Made by a program: the position numbers and the translations under genes. Positions 28,711-37,861 of a stretch of DNA of 64,000 bases are shown in pieces. How positions within the stretch are numbered: the stretch's first letter is position 1; every line of letters starts with the position of its first letter. The notes beneath the pieces were generated by a model. It worked only from the letters and a program-made list of their open reading frames with translations, was not told where the DNA came from and did no database searches. Source of the DNA: Halorussus halophilus (GTDB taxonomy: Archaea; Halobacteriota; Halobacteria; Halobacteriales; Haladaptataceae); assembly GCF_008831545.1 (NCBI RefSeq), contig NZ_CP044523.1, positions 2,976,001 through 3,040,000 of the forward strand. The letters run 5' to 3'.

Positions 28711-29853
28711 ATGAGTTGGCTCCCGGACGACCGCAAGCGAGTCGCGTGGTGGACCTTCTCGCTGGCGATGCTCGTCGTGTTTCTGTTCGTCCTCCACGCG
28801 TTCGTCGGAACGGTCGTATTGGGTCTGTTCGTCTACTACGGGACGCGCCCGGCGTACCAGCGGTTGCGCACGATACTTCCCACAGGAGGTGCGGCCGCCG
28901 CGACGCTCCTCCTCGTGACGATTCCGGTCGTCGCGCTGGTCGGCTACACCGTCTTCGTGGGCTTCAGCGAGTTGAGCGCGCTGACGAACACACCGCTGTC
29001 GTCGTTCGCGCGATACCTCCCCGGCACGCCCGAGAACCCGACGCAGGCGGTCGAACGCCTCAGACAGATTGCCGGACCGGGACAGAACGCACAGGAACAG
29101 ATGCTCTCGACGGTGGTAGGCGTCCTCGGAACCATCGCTGGCGGTCTCGCACACCTCTCGCTTTCGTTCATGCTCGCGTTCTTCCTGCTCAGAGACGACC
29201 ACCGAGTCGCGGACTGGTTCCGCGAGCAGATCGCCGCAGAAGACTCGACTGCACGCGCCTACGTCGCGGCCGTGGACGAAGACCTCCAGAAGGTCTACGT
29301 CGGCAACCTGCTGACCGTCTTCGCGGTGATGGGACTCGGCGTCGTCGTCTACAACGCACTGAACGCCATCGCGCCGTCGGGTCTCGGCGTTCCAGTGCCG
29401 ACACTGCTCGCGCTCCTGACTGGAGTCGCCACGCTCGTGCCGCTGGTCGTCGGGAAAATCGTCTACGTGCCGGTGGGCGCGTACATCGGCTACGAGGCGG
29501 CGACCGGTGCGGGACCACTCTGGTTCCCCGTGGTCTTCTTTGCGGTGTGTCTCGTGCTGTTGGACCTACTTCCCGTCGCAGTCCTGCGACCGTACATCGC
29601 GGGACGGAACCTCCACGGCGGACTTATGGTGTTCGCGTACATCGGCGGCACCATGCTGTTCGGTTGGTACGGACTGTTCCTCGGTCCGCTCGTCGCCGTG
29701 GTGCTGGTGCAACTGGCGCGCATCGTCGTGCCGGACCTCGTCCACGGCGAGACGCCGTCTCCGGACGCCGAGGGTGCCGAGTCGATAGGTGCAGACCCCC
29801 AGAGTGCCCAACGGAGCGACGGCGCGCAGGCAGACGCCGGAGGAAGCGAATGA
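28711..29853 (+). CDS. AI-2E family transporter (PerM-like)
   Basis: 380 residues with about seven or eight membrane helices. The N-terminal pair (about 12-45 and 60-85), a long amphipathic loop with LPGTPENPTQ, and a C-terminal cluster with PTLLALLTGVATLVP and FGWYGLFLGPLVAVV match the AI-2E/PerM family. Known members move AI-2, Na+ (with Na+/H+ exchange) or sporulation signals; the haloarchaeal substrate is unknown. The tail is acidic and low-complexity. Its stop overlaps the YigZ start (ATGA). Confidence 0.9.
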   Translation: MSWLPDDRKRVAWWTFSLAMLVVFLFVLHAFVGTVVLGLFVYYGTRPAYQRLRTILPTGGAAAATLLLVTIPVVALVGYTVFVGFSELSALTNTPLSSFARYLPGTPENPTQAVERLRQIAGPGQNAQEQMLSTVVGVLGTIAGGLAHLSLSFMLAFFLLRDDHRVADWFREQIAAEDSTARAYVAAVDEDLQKVYVGNLLTVFAVMGLGVVVYNALNAIAPSGLGVPVPTLLALLTGVATLVPLVVGKIVYVPVGAYIGYEAATGAGPLWFPVVFFAVCLVLLDLLPVAVLRPYIAGRNLHGGLMVFAYIGGTMLFGWYGLFLGPLVAVVLVQLARIVVPDLVHGETPSPDAEGAESIGADPQSAQRSDGAQADAGGSE

Positions 29854-30494
29854 GCGACGACACCTACAGAACTCTCGCAGACCGCGGACAGGCCGCCTTC
29901 GAAGTGCGAGGGTCGGAGTTCATCGGCCACGCCGAACCGGTCGAGAGCCGCGAGCAAGCCGAGAAATTCATCGAGGAAATCGAGTTGGAGTACGCCGACG
30001 CGACCCACAACGTGCCCGCCTATCGAGTGCGCGACGACCCGCTCCGGGAGTGGAGTAGCGACGACGGCGAACCCTCCGGGTCGTCGGGCAAGCCTGCGCT
30101 GAACGTTCTCCAGCAACAGGACATCGAGAACGTCGTAGTCGTCGTCACGCGCTACTACGGCGGGACGAATCTGGGGGTCGGTGGCCTTGCGCGCTCGTAC
30201 TCCCAAGCTGTGAAAGAAGCCGTCGAGGCCGCTGGCGTGGTCGAAGCGGAACCACACGAGCGATTCGAGATTACGGTCGAGTACGACGATTCGGGAACGG
30301 TGCGAGGAGTACTCGAAAGCGCGACGCGCGGAGCGCGTCGGGACGAACGAGCGGAGAATCCGAGAGATGGCGTCGAGTTCGACGCAGAGTACGGCGAGCA
30401 GGTCGCCTTCGAGGTTCGGGTGCCCGAGGAGCAAGCAGACGCGCTTCGAGACCGGATTCGGAGCGCGACGAGCGGCCGAGCAGAAATCGAGTGA
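29850..30494 (+). CDS. YigZ/IMPACT family protein
   Basis: 214 residues from ATG 29850, with GGAGG 7-11 nt upstream and a 4-base overlap with the AI-2E gene. The UPF0029/IMPACT N-terminal domain has RGSEFIGHAEPVESREQAEKF, DATHNVPAYRV, DDGEPSGSSGKP and VVVTRYYGGTNLGVGGL, all hallmarks. A second small domain follows. Residues about 158-173 (TRGARRDERAENPRD) read as an in-frame insertion whose DNA is an 8-bp perfect hairpin. The family is linked to translation quality and stress, but its biochemical role is unsettled. Confidence 0.92.
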   Translation: MSDDTYRTLADRGQAAFEVRGSEFIGHAEPVESREQAEKFIEEIELEYADATHNVPAYRVRDDPLREWSSDDGEPSGSSGKPALNVLQQQDIENVVVVVTRYYGGTNLGVGGLARSYSQAVKEAVEAAGVVEAEPHERFEITVEYDDSGTVRGVLESATRGARRDERAENPRDGVEFDAEYGEQVAFEVRVPEEQADALRDRIRSATSGRAEIE

Positions 30495-30567
30495 CGACGA
30501 GAGAACGGGCCGAAAGCGGATGAGACGAGCGAACAGAAATCCAGCGAAGATTCACCTGCTGACCAAC

Positions 30568-30576
30568 CTTTATACC
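30568..30576 (+). promoter_or_regulatory. TATA box of the metalloprotease gene
   Basis: CTTTATACC is centred about 27 nt upstream of ATG 30599, favouring that start among three in-frame candidates (30587, 30593 and 30599). Confidence 0.5.
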
Positions 30577-30598
30577 AAATCCATGATTGGTCATGCGC

Positions 30599-31792
30599 AT
30601 GGTGCAACTGACGCCGAGACTGGTCGGCGTCGTCTTTCTGCTCGTGGTGGCTACGGGCGTCGGGACGGCGTTCGCACTCGACGTGGACGGCGACGGTATC
30701 GCGGGAACGGATGAGTTGGGCGAGACGAATCCGTTCAGTGGCGATACCGACGGTGACGGACTGGACGACGACACCGAGTACGAGTTCGGGTCTGACCCGA
30801 CAGTCGCCGACACCGACGGGGATGGACTCAGCGACAGAGAGGAGTTGTACGGTAACCCCGCGGGAGATGGAACGTACACGTACGGCAACATCGTCGCGTG
30901 GGAGAAATCAGACCCGCGTTCGAAAGACACCGACGGCGACGGGATTCCAGACGCGAAAGAGGCAGAAGACGGCTTGGACCCGACGAGCGCGGATTCGGAC
31001 GGCGACGGTCTTTCGGACAAGCGTGAAGTCAACGGGCCGCTGGACCCGACCCTCGCAGACACCGACGGCGACAACCTGCTCGACGGCTGGGAAGTCAGGG
31101 GAGAGAGTCCGAAGGGTGCGGACCTCTCGGAAGCCGACCCGCTCCACAAGGACATGTTCGTCCACGTCATCTACCTCCGCAACACTGAGTACACGCTCCC
31201 GTTCAGCGTCTTCGACAACGTCGAGGAGTGGTACGCCGACATGCCGGTACAGAACCCCGACGGCGAGACGGGCATCAACGTCCACTTCACCGACGAGGAG
31301 CGCATCGACCGCTCTATCGACGAGTGGGAACACGACGACGGCACCACGACACACGGCGTCAGCGGCTTCATGGCGATGCGGGAGTTCTACAACCAGAACA
31401 CTATCGGCGAGAATACGGGCAGTCACTTCCTCGTCGTGATGGCCGGAGACGGCGTTCCGATTCGCGGCAGCGGCAACGCGGGCGGGTCGAAGACGAACAT
31501 CGTCACGCCGTGGCTCGGCTCCGAACGCGACGACGCGCGACGGAAGGCCCACACCATCACGCACGAACTCCTGCACAACGTCGTCCGGGAAATCGGCGGC
31601 CGAGACTGCAACGGCCAGATGCACACCTGCGAAGGGTTCCTCTCCTACGAGAACGACTACTACCTCTCGCAGAAGTCGGCACAGAAACTCAATCAGCGTG
31701 GCTTCGCCGACGCAGTCTACTCCGAGCAGATGAACGCGACGAGTTGCGAGGAGACCATCTACTACAAAGGTCAGTGCGGCGTCGAGGAGTAG
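30599..31792 (+). CDS. Secreted Ca2+-binding repeat protein with HExxH metalloprotease motif
   Basis: 397 residues from ATG 30599. A signal peptide (about 1-26) is followed by about six thrombospondin-type-3-like calcium repeats of the form DTDGDGLSD (about residues 28-165). A C-terminal domain of about 200 residues carries [10 protein letters not shown] with H322, E323 and H326 of HExxH, pointing to a zinc metalloprotease. Several cysteines (C338, C345, and others near the end) fit an exported enzyme. It is likely cell-surface or secreted, with the Ca repeats as a rigid stalk. The protease call rests on this motif; no family name is certain. Confidence 0.8.
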   Translation: MVQLTPRLVGVVFLLVVATGVGTAFALDVDGDGIAGTDELGETNPFSGDTDGDGLDDDTEYEFGSDPTVADTDGDGLSDREELYGNPAGDGTYTYGNIVAWEKSDPRSKDTDGDGIPDAKEAEDGLDPTSADSDGDGLSDKREVNGPLDPTLADTDGDNLLDGWEVRGESPKGADLSEADPLHKDMFVHVIYLRNTEYTLPFSVFDNVEEWYADMPVQNPDGETGINVHFTDEERIDRSIDEWEHDDGTTTHGVSGFMAMREFYNQNTIGENTGSHFLVVMAGDGVPIRGSGNAGGSKTNIVTPWLGSERDDARRKAHTITHELLHNVVREIGGRDCNGQMHTCEGFLSYENDYYLSQKSAQKLNQRGFADAVYSEQMNATSCEETIYYKGQCGVEE

Positions 31793-31802
31793 CACACACA
31801 AA

Positions 31803-31810
31803 ACATATCG
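31803..31810 (+). promoter_or_regulatory. TATA-like box of hisI
   Basis: ACATATCG is centred about 28 nt upstream of ATG 31834. Confidence 0.45.
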
Positions 31811-31833
31811 CCGGGAAACCCGAACCACGACAC

Positions 31834-32214
31834 ATGAGCGACGCCCTGTCCCCCGAGGTTGACCTCGACTTTGGCGAGCGCGGCCGCATCCCGGCAATCG
31901 CACAAGACGCCGAGAGCGGCGAGGTGCTGATGCTCGCCTACGTCACGCCCGAGGCAGTCCGAAAGACGCGCGAGACCGGTCTCGCACACTACTACTCGCG
32001 GAGTCGCGAGGAACTGTGGCAGAAAGGCGGGACGAGCGGGCACGTCCAGCACGTCCGGGAGGTCCGGGTAGACTGCGACGGCGACACGTTACTCTATCTG
32101 GTGGACCAAGAGGGCGGAGCCTGCCACACGGGCTACGAGACCTGCTTCTACCGAAACATCGACGGCGAAGAGGTCGCAGAGAAAGCCTTCGACCCCAACG
32201 ACGTGTACGAGTAG
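31834..32214 (+). CDS. hisI: Phosphoribosyl-AMP cyclohydrolase
   Basis: 126 residues from ATG 31834. It opens the purine ring of PR-AMP in histidine synthesis. [23 protein letters not shown], the metal-binding DCDGDTLL (a cysteine and two aspartates) and [10 protein letters not shown] (two further cysteines) are the family motifs, so Zn and Mg sites are intact. It is the stand-alone form without the HisE domain. It is 4 bases upstream of the coiled-coil gene and shares its transcript. Confidence 0.95.
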   Translation: MSDALSPEVDLDFGERGRIPAIAQDAESGEVLMLAYVTPEAVRKTRETGLAHYYSRSREELWQKGGTSGHVQHVREVRVDCDGDTLLYLVDQEGGACHTGYETCFYRNIDGEEVAEKAFDPNDVYE

Positions 32215-32218
32215 TGCG

Positions 32219-33373
32219 ATGAGCAGGAACACCGGAACGACGACGACGAACGCAGGCGACCCGACCGGCGAACTCGAAGTCGCCGCCACAGAAGTAACCG
32301 AAACTGAGCGACGAGTCTCGGAGTATGGGGAGGAGACCGTCGAGGAAGTCGCCGACGCCTACGAGCAAGCAATCAAACTGCTCGACAGCTACGAGGGCCG
32401 TGCCACAGGCACGGGCGACTTCGAAGCGTACCTCGAGTTTCAGGGGCAGTTCGCGGACCTCGTGGAGAGTCTGGCCGACGACTTGCCAGAGCGCGAGGCG
32501 TTCGAGGCCGCCGAAGAGCGCATCGACAAACGCAGACTCAGCGAACGCGACTTCGAGCGCGCTCGTACCGACCTCGAAGGAGCCGCAGACATCGCAGCGT
32601 TGCTGGACGAGCGCCGCGAAGCGAGAGCGCAGTATCGCGAAGCCCGACGCGACGTGACGACGGACCTCGTGGAGACGCGAGAGCGAATCGAGTCCCACGA
32701 AAATCTGCTCGAACTCGGCGACGCAGACCTCCAAGCCCCAACCGAAAACCTCCGCGAGCCTATCGAATCCTACGACGAGGCGGTGAGTACGGCGTTTTCC
32801 ACGTTCAAGAAAGACGCGAGCGCCCGCGAAGTACTCGACTTCGTCGAAGCGACCGAGGAGTATCCGCTCGTGGAGTTTCGCCAGCCACCCGAGGCTCTCG
32901 TTTCGTACGTCGAGTCGCGCGAAGCAGGCACCAAACCGATTCCAGAACTGGTAGAGTTCTCTCGGTACTCCAACTCGAAGTTGGACCACTACGTCGAGGA
33001 CCCCGCCGCGCTCAAGCGTGCCGTGGCGACCAACGAGACGTATCTCGAACGATTGGATAGCCACCCGCTCGAAGTGGAGTGGCCCCCTAGAGAAGGGGCA
33101 GAACTGCGCTGGCGCGCCGACGAGTTGATTGCGGTCGTGGCGAAGTTCGCGCCGGAAGACGTGGTCGCGAAGTTGCGCGAGGTGCGAGACCTGACCCGAG
33201 ACGAAGCGGAGTTCGGGCGCCTTCGGACCGCGGCGCGTGCCGAAGCAGAACTGGCGAGCGAAGAGCGCGAGAAACTGGCGAACGGACAGGTGGAGCGGGA
33301 ACTAGAGCAGTTGCGCGAGCGGAAAGAGCAGTTGGAATCTGCGCTGGAAGAGTACCCCGAGCGGTCGCAGTAA
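32219..33373 (+). CDS. Haloarchaeal coiled-coil protein
   Basis: 384 residues, almost wholly helical and acidic, with heptad-like runs at about 20-150 and at the C-terminus (EEREKLANGQVEREL onward). There is no membrane segment, catalytic motif or signal peptide. This looks like the conserved haloarchaeal family annotated as DUF7118-like; I am moderately sure of that match. The 4-base gap after hisI suggests co-transcription, but the role is unknown; a structural or chromosome-associated function is possible. Confidence 0.75.
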   Translation: MSRNTGTTTTNAGDPTGELEVAATEVTETERRVSEYGEETVEEVADAYEQAIKLLDSYEGRATGTGDFEAYLEFQGQFADLVESLADDLPEREAFEAAEERIDKRRLSERDFERARTDLEGAADIAALLDERREARAQYREARRDVTTDLVETRERIESHENLLELGDADLQAPTENLREPIESYDEAVSTAFSTFKKDASAREVLDFVEATEEYPLVEFRQPPEALVSYVESREAGTKPIPELVEFSRYSNSKLDHYVEDPAALKRAVATNETYLERLDSHPLEVEWPPREGAELRWRADELIAVVAKFAPEDVVAKLREVRDLTRDEAEFGRLRTAARAEAELASEEREKLANGQVERELEQLRERKEQLESALEEYPERSQ

Positions 33374-33377
33374 TTTC

Positions 33378-34742
33378 TCAGGCTTCGGCCTTCGCCGCCC
33401 GCAGTCTTTCCTCCATCTCTTCTGCGAGTTCGATGGCCCGAGACTCCCCCCGGGCCTCGGCGTAGATTCGGACCATCGGCTCGGTGCCGCTCGGTCGGGT
33501 CAGCACCCACGCGTCGCCGTAGTCGAAGCGGTAGCCGTCGAGCGTGGTCAAGTCGGCGTCGGTCTCGTCAGCGGCCTCCTCGGCCGCTTCGAGGAGGGCT
33601 TCGCGTTCCGCGTCGCCGCTGTACTCGATGTTGATGCGGACGTTGTGGTAGCCGTCGTAGGGCGCGACGACTTCGCTCGCTGGCTGGTCGGCCAGCAGTT
33701 CGAGGAATCGTGCGGCGGTGAACGCGCCGTCCCGCGAGAGTCGGTAGTCGGGGAAGAAGATGCCGCCGTTTCCCTCACCGGCGACCGGGACGTGGCGGTC
33801 TTTCTTCTGGAGGTCTTCGATTCGGGTGATGATGTTGGTCGAACCGATGGGCGTGAGTTCGAGGTACGCCTCGCGGTCGTCGGCCACGTCCACGAGTCGC
33901 TGGGAGACGTTGACCGCCGAGACGACCGAGTCGCCGGGGTCGAGTTCCGCGGCGGCGAGCGCCGCGAGCGTCGCGTCTCCCTCGATGTACTCGCCGTTCT
34001 CGTCGTAGAAGATGGCCCGGTCGGCGTCGCCGTCGTGAGCGATGCCCACGTCGGCGTCCGCGGCAGTAACGAGTGCGCCGAGGTCTTCGAGATTCTCCGG
34101 GACCGGTTCGGGGTTCCGACCGGGGAAGTGACCGTCCGGCTGGCTGTTGGTGGTGACGACGCGACAGCCGAGTTTCCGGAAGAACTCCGGCGAGGTGAGC
34201 GACCCCGCACCGTGGCCGGGGTCCAGCGCGACGGTGAGGTCGGTGTCGGCGATTTTCTCGCGGTTGGCGCTGTCGAGCAGCGAATCGACGTACTCCCGCC
34301 GGGCGCTCTCGATCTCTCTGCTGGTGCCCGTCTCGCTCCAGCGGACTTTCTCGAACTTCTCGGCGAGGAACTTCTGTTCGATGCGCTCTAAGTCCGCGAC
34401 GGCGAGTTCGATGCCGTCCGCGCCGACGAGTTTCACGCCGTTGTACTCCGGCGGGTTGTGACTCGCCGTAATCATGACGACCGGCACCGACTCGCGTTCG
34501 GCGTACGCCTGTGCGCCGGGCGTCGGGATGACGCCGAGTCTATCGACGTTCGCGCCGACGCTGGCGAGACCGCTGGCGGCCGCGTCGGCGAGCATCTGGC
34601 CCGTCGCACGGGTGTCCCGAGCGACCGCGACCCGGTCGGCCCGCCAGACCGTCCCCGCGGCCTCAGCGACCTTCAGCACGAACTGGGGTGTCAGTTCCTC
34701 GTTGGCCACCCCGCGCGTGCCGCTCGACCCGAATACCTTCAT
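33378..34742 (-). CDS. glmM: Phosphoglucosamine mutase/phosphomannomutase family (GlmM-like)
   Basis: 454 residues from ATG 34742. It interconverts 6-phospho and 1-phospho hexoses, here probably glucosamine, for UDP-GlcNAc and surface-glycan supply. The phosphorylated serine is S94 in TASHNPPEYNG, the Mg-binding loop is DGDADR (about 235-240), the sugar-specificity loop is GEGNGG and the C-terminal phosphate loop is RPSGTEP. GEGNGG and MKVFGSSGTRG favour GlmM-type enzymes, but archaeal members can use several sugars. Convergent with the coiled-coil gene and divergent from the beta-propeller gene. Confidence 0.92.
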   Translation of the reverse strand: MKVFGSSGTRGVANEELTPQFVLKVAEAAGTVWRADRVAVARDTRATGQMLADAAASGLASVGANVDRLGVIPTPGAQAYAERESVPVVMITASHNPPEYNGVKLVGADGIELAVADLERIEQKFLAEKFEKVRWSETGTSREIESARREYVDSLLDSANREKIADTDLTVALDPGHGAGSLTSPEFFRKLGCRVVTTNSQPDGHFPGRNPEPVPENLEDLGALVTAADADVGIAHDGDADRAIFYDENGEYIEGDATLAALAAAELDPGDSVVSAVNVSQRLVDVADDREAYLELTPIGSTNIITRIEDLQKKDRHVPVAGEGNGGIFFPDYRLSRDGAFTAARFLELLADQPASEVVAPYDGYHNVRINIEYSGDAEREALLEAAEEAADETDADLTTLDGYRFDYGDAWVLTRPSGTEPMVRIYAEARGESRAIELAEEMEERLRAAKAEA

Positions 34743-34899
34743 AAGCGTGGCTGGTACCCCGGAGGTGAAAGGGATTCCGGTGGCAGGCGGCCGTGTGACC
34801 CCGTGACGGCCGGTTCGGCGACCCCAGAGCCTCAATTCGCTGATTTGTCTCGTGGCCGAAAGCCCGAACGCATTTCTGACCCGACAACCGAGTTCTAGT

Positions 34900-35745
34900 A
34901 TGGTCAGCATCGAAGAGAAGCGAGTCTACCGGGGGACGGGGAACTCTACTCCGGTGTACGTCGCTGGCGACTTCGGAGTCGCCGGGGTGGAAACCTCCGA
35001 CGACCTCGTGGGCGAGTTCGGGTTGGAACACCAGTGTACGGCCCGCGACGTAGCTGGGCGGAACGGCCGCGTCGCGGTGGCCACCGACGAGGAGACGCTG
35101 GTGTACGGCACGGAGGGCTTCGAACCGCTGGAAGTCGGTGCCTCGACTGCGGTCGGCTTCGACGGCGAGGACCTGCTCGTGGCTCGTGAGGACGGCGCGG
35201 TCTTCCGGGAGGACGGCGGAGGGTGGCGACAACTTGGCCGATTGGAGGACGTGCGCGCAATCGACGGCCCCCTGCTCGCGGCAGAGTCGGGCGTCTATCG
35301 GGCCCAAGCGCGAGATTTAGACCACGTCGGCTTGGCCGACGCGCGGGACGTGTCCACTGAGGGCGTTCCGCTGGCCGCGACGGCAGACGGTCTCTACACG
35401 CTCGGCAACGGCTGGATGGAGGTACTGGAAGGGGAGTTCGTCGCGGTCAGTGCGACCGAGAACACGGGGAAACTCGGTCGGGCACACGCCGCAGGCGAGG
35501 ACGGCCTGTTCGGCTACGACGACGAGTGGCACTCCGTGGAGATACCGACCGAAGGGAGCGTCGTCACGCTGGCCCACGGCGACGACGTATACGAGAGCTC
35601 GACAGAGGGCGATTCGGAAGACGTGGTGAGACACGACGCGGTGTACGCCGCGACTGAGGATGGTGATTTTCTGTTGTCGGTCGGCGATGGGTGGCGCAAG
35701 CAGGTGTTGGGGTTGCCGGGCGTGAAAGCAATTGCGACGCCTTGA
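34900..35745 (+). CDS. Haloarchaeal beta-propeller-like protein (HVO_0234-like)
   Basis: 281 residues from ATG 34900. Short repeating strand blocks (VAVATDEETLVYG, LLVAREDGAVFRED, PLLAAESGVYR, PLAATADGLYTL, AAGEDGLFGY, AVYAATEDGDFLL) spaced about 35-45 residues give a six- or seven-bladed propeller pattern. No signal peptide or active site, so it is probably an intracellular scaffold. The order glmM, propeller, prs is one I associate with the HVO_0234-type family of Haloferax; the family call is moderate. It is followed by the degraded family 1 repeat. Confidence 0.75.
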   Translation: MVSIEEKRVYRGTGNSTPVYVAGDFGVAGVETSDDLVGEFGLEHQCTARDVAGRNGRVAVATDEETLVYGTEGFEPLEVGASTAVGFDGEDLLVAREDGAVFREDGGGWRQLGRLEDVRAIDGPLLAAESGVYRAQARDLDHVGLADARDVSTEGVPLAATADGLYTLGNGWMEVLEGEFVAVSATENTGKLGRAHAAGEDGLFGYDDEWHSVEIPTEGSVVTLAHGDDVYESSTEGDSEDVVRHDAVYAATEDGDFLLSVGDGWRKQVLGLPGVKAIATP

Positions 35746-35774
35746 GTTAGAAACTGGTTTATTGGGTTTTCACT

Positions 35775-36013
35775 GACCAACCGGCGCGCGCGGTCGTGGC
35801 CCGTGGTTTGGGCCACGACCAGTCCGCGCGAGGTCTTGGCGAACGAATGTGAGCCAAGGCTCGTCAGAGCTTGCGCTGACGGTGGATGAGGACCATAGCT
35901 CAGAAAACGCGGCGTGCTGCGTTTTCTGAAATCGAGAGCCGCAATCGGGTGGGAAGATGTGGCTCGTTCGGTGCTGTGCGGCGCGGTTTCTCCTTTGTAT
36001 AGGGATTAGTAGC
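35775..36013 (+). repeat. Family 1 repeat, degraded copy
   Basis: The right half aligns with the full copies: GGATGAGGACC, then GCAATCGGGTGGGAAG, TGTGGCT, GCGGTTTCTCC and a GGGATTAGTAGC end. A 10-bp hairpin (near 35901-35928) sits where the full copies have a variable hairpin. At the left is a perfect 11-bp hairpin (35792-35802 with 35810-35820). The left arm proper is missing or highly diverged. Confidence 0.6.
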
Positions 36014-36167
36014 GGTCGTTGTCGCGGAGGAAGTCGCTATCGTTCAGGAGTGCTCTACTGGAGGAGCAGTCGCTGTCGTCGCGGAGTTTTCTGTCACTAA
36101 CCCAATATCCCTGATATTCCTGTCACAGCCGACGAACCCCTCCCGAACAGCCACGAGTGAAAATCGG

Positions 36168-36173
36168 TTTAAC
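36168..36173 (+). promoter_or_regulatory. TATA-like box of prs
   Basis: TTTAAC is centred about 26 nt upstream of ATG 36196 and decides for that start over codons 13 residues upstream. Confidence 0.5.
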
Positions 36174-36195
36174 CTCCCGTATCCACCCCACGAAT

Positions 36196-37044
36196 ATGAT
36201 CGTGAGCGGGTCAGCCTCGCAGGTGCTGGCGGCCGAACTCGCCGCCGAGTTGGACGAACCGTTGGCGAGCGTAGAGTACGAGCGGTTCCCTGACGGCGAG
36301 GTGATGGCGAGCGCCCCCGGATTCGAGGACGACCGGGCTATCGTCGTCGGTTCGACCGTCTCCTCGGACGCCCACCTCGAACTGCTCCAGTTACAGGACG
36401 CCGTGCGCGAGTGGGGTGCCGAGGAAGTCGTCACCATCCTGCCGTACATGGGCTACGCGCGCCAAGACCAGGCCTTCGAGACCGGCCAACCAGTCTCCGC
36501 GAGAGCGGTTGCCCGCGCGCTCTCCCCCGGTACCGACCGCGTGATGACGGTCAACCCTCACGAAGAGGCAGTCTGTGACTTCTTCGACGTGCCCGCCGAG
36601 TCCGTAGACGGGGCCGGACGACTCGCCGAACCGCTCCCCGACGACCTGCACGACCCCGTGTTCCTCTCGCCCGATTCGGGCGCTATCGACATCGCTGAAA
36701 CCGTCAAAACGTCCTACGGCACCGGCACCGCCGACTACTTCGAGAAGGTACGCCACTCCAGTACCGAAGTGGAGTTGACGCCGAGCGACACCGACGTGTC
36801 GGGACGCGACGTGGTCGTCACGGACGACATCATCGCTACCGGGTCCACGATGTCGGGTGCGGTCGAAATCCTCCACGAACGCGAGGCGAGTCGCGTCTTC
36901 GTCACCTGCGTCCATCCCATGCTCGCCGCCGACGCCTACACGAAACTCTCGCGGGCAGGCGTCGAGACTGTGTACGGCACCGACACTATCGAGCGCGCCG
37001 TCAGCGAGGTGTCGGTCGCGCCGAAATTAGCAGACGCGCTCTGA
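36196..37044 (+). CDS. prs: Ribose-phosphate pyrophosphokinase (PRPP synthase)
   Basis: 282 residues from ATG 36196. It makes PRPP from ribose 5-phosphate and ATP for nucleotide, His and Trp synthesis. The sequence has YERFPDGE, PYMGYARQD, VNPHEEAV and the PRPP loop VVVTDDIIATGSTMSGA (about 210-226). Short length (about 280) is normal for archaeal class enzymes. It fits functionally with the nearby his genes, which consume PRPP, though it has its own promoter. Confidence 0.95.
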   Translation: MIVSGSASQVLAAELAAELDEPLASVEYERFPDGEVMASAPGFEDDRAIVVGSTVSSDAHLELLQLQDAVREWGAEEVVTILPYMGYARQDQAFETGQPVSARAVARALSPGTDRVMTVNPHEEAVCDFFDVPAESVDGAGRLAEPLPDDLHDPVFLSPDSGAIDIAETVKTSYGTGTADYFEKVRHSSTEVELTPSDTDVSGRDVVVTDDIIATGSTMSGAVEILHEREASRVFVTCVHPMLAADAYTKLSRAGVETVYGTDTIERAVSEVSVAPKLADAL

Positions 37045-37069
37045 GAGAGGCCGGACTCCGTGGGGAGTT

Positions 37070-37861
37070 CTACTCGGGGAGTCCGTTTTCGAGCAGTCGT
37101 CGAACGACGACCAGCAGGCCGTTGCCGAACCCCTTCGAGTGAATCGCATTCTGGACGGTGTCGCCGTTTTGCTCGCGAACTGCACTGAGAAGCAGTTGCT
37201 CTCGGTCGGCGACGATGAGTTGACTGATTCGTTTGTCGTCCGTACTTTCCGAATCGTTCAACCAGTCTTCCAACAGCGGCGGGGTCTTGGCGTCCGGGAC
37301 TGCCGAGAACGCCCGGTCTCGCTCGTCCTCGTCGTCGGTCAACAAGCCGAGGTAGACGGTCACGCCGCGGTCGGACGCCGCACCGAGCGCGTCCAGTAGT
37401 TCCTGCTGGTCGGCAGTCGAACCGAGGACGGCCAACACTTCACGCTGGGCGTCTTCGACCATCTGTTCGGTGATTTCGGCGATAGTCGTCACACCCGACA
37501 GCGACCAGACGCCGTCAGTCGAGTCCGAAGCGGACTCGGAGTTCGTCTCCAGTTCCGTCAGTGCGGTCGCCAACTGCTCGAAGCGCGCGTCGTACCGACT
37601 GCGGAGTATCTCGACGGCGTCGCCGATTGGAATCGCTCGGTATCGCTTCGGATTCGAGTGACGAACCTCGACCAGACCGCGAGACGCCAGCTGTTCGCCA
37701 GCGTCGTAGACGCGGGTTCGCGGTACGTCCGCGAGTTCGCTTATTTCTCGGGCAGTGCTATTCGAGGAGCGGGCGAGTGCCGCAAACACTTTCGCTTCGT
37801 ATTCTTTCAGTCCTAGTTGCTGCAACAATTCGACTACGGTAATTTGTGCTTCGTCGCTCAT
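37070..37861 (-). CDS. TrmB-family transcriptional regulator
   Basis: 263 residues from ATG 37861. The N-terminal winged helix (about 8-85) has LLQQLGLKEYEAKVFAALAR and ELADVPRTRVYDAGEQLASRGLVEV, the TrmB hallmark. The C-terminal part (about 115-263) has the PLD-like/TrmB-associated alpha-beta pattern (REVLAVLGSTADQQELLDAL) seen in haloarchaeal relatives. The family usually represses or activates sugar or metal genes. No target is evident. Convergent with prs. Confidence 0.85.
   Translation of the reverse strand: MSDEAQITVVELLQQLGLKEYEAKVFAALARSSNSTAREISELADVPRTRVYDAGEQLASRGLVEVRHSNPKRYRAIPIGDAVEILRSRYDARFEQLATALTELETNSESASDSTDGVWSLSGVTTIAEITEQMVEDAQREVLAVLGSTADQQELLDALGAASDRGVTVYLGLLTDDEDERDRAFSAVPDAKTPPLLEDWLNDSESTDDKRISQLIVADREQLLLSAVREQNGDTVQNAIHSKGFGNGLLVVVRRLLENGLPE

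Larger units (their letters stand above)
35746..36195. other. Intergenic region with a degraded family 1 repeat
   Basis: 450 bases between the propeller gene and prs. It contains the 35775-36013 repeat with two strong hairpins, then about 150 bases of ordinary DNA ending in the prs promoter. No gene is seen. Confidence 0.55.

Noticed and set aside
35881-35960. tRNA-like text (CATAGCTCAG) in the degraded family 1 copy
   Set aside because: No acceptor stem, anticodon arm or T-loop can be folded around it; the bases belong to a repeat hairpin.
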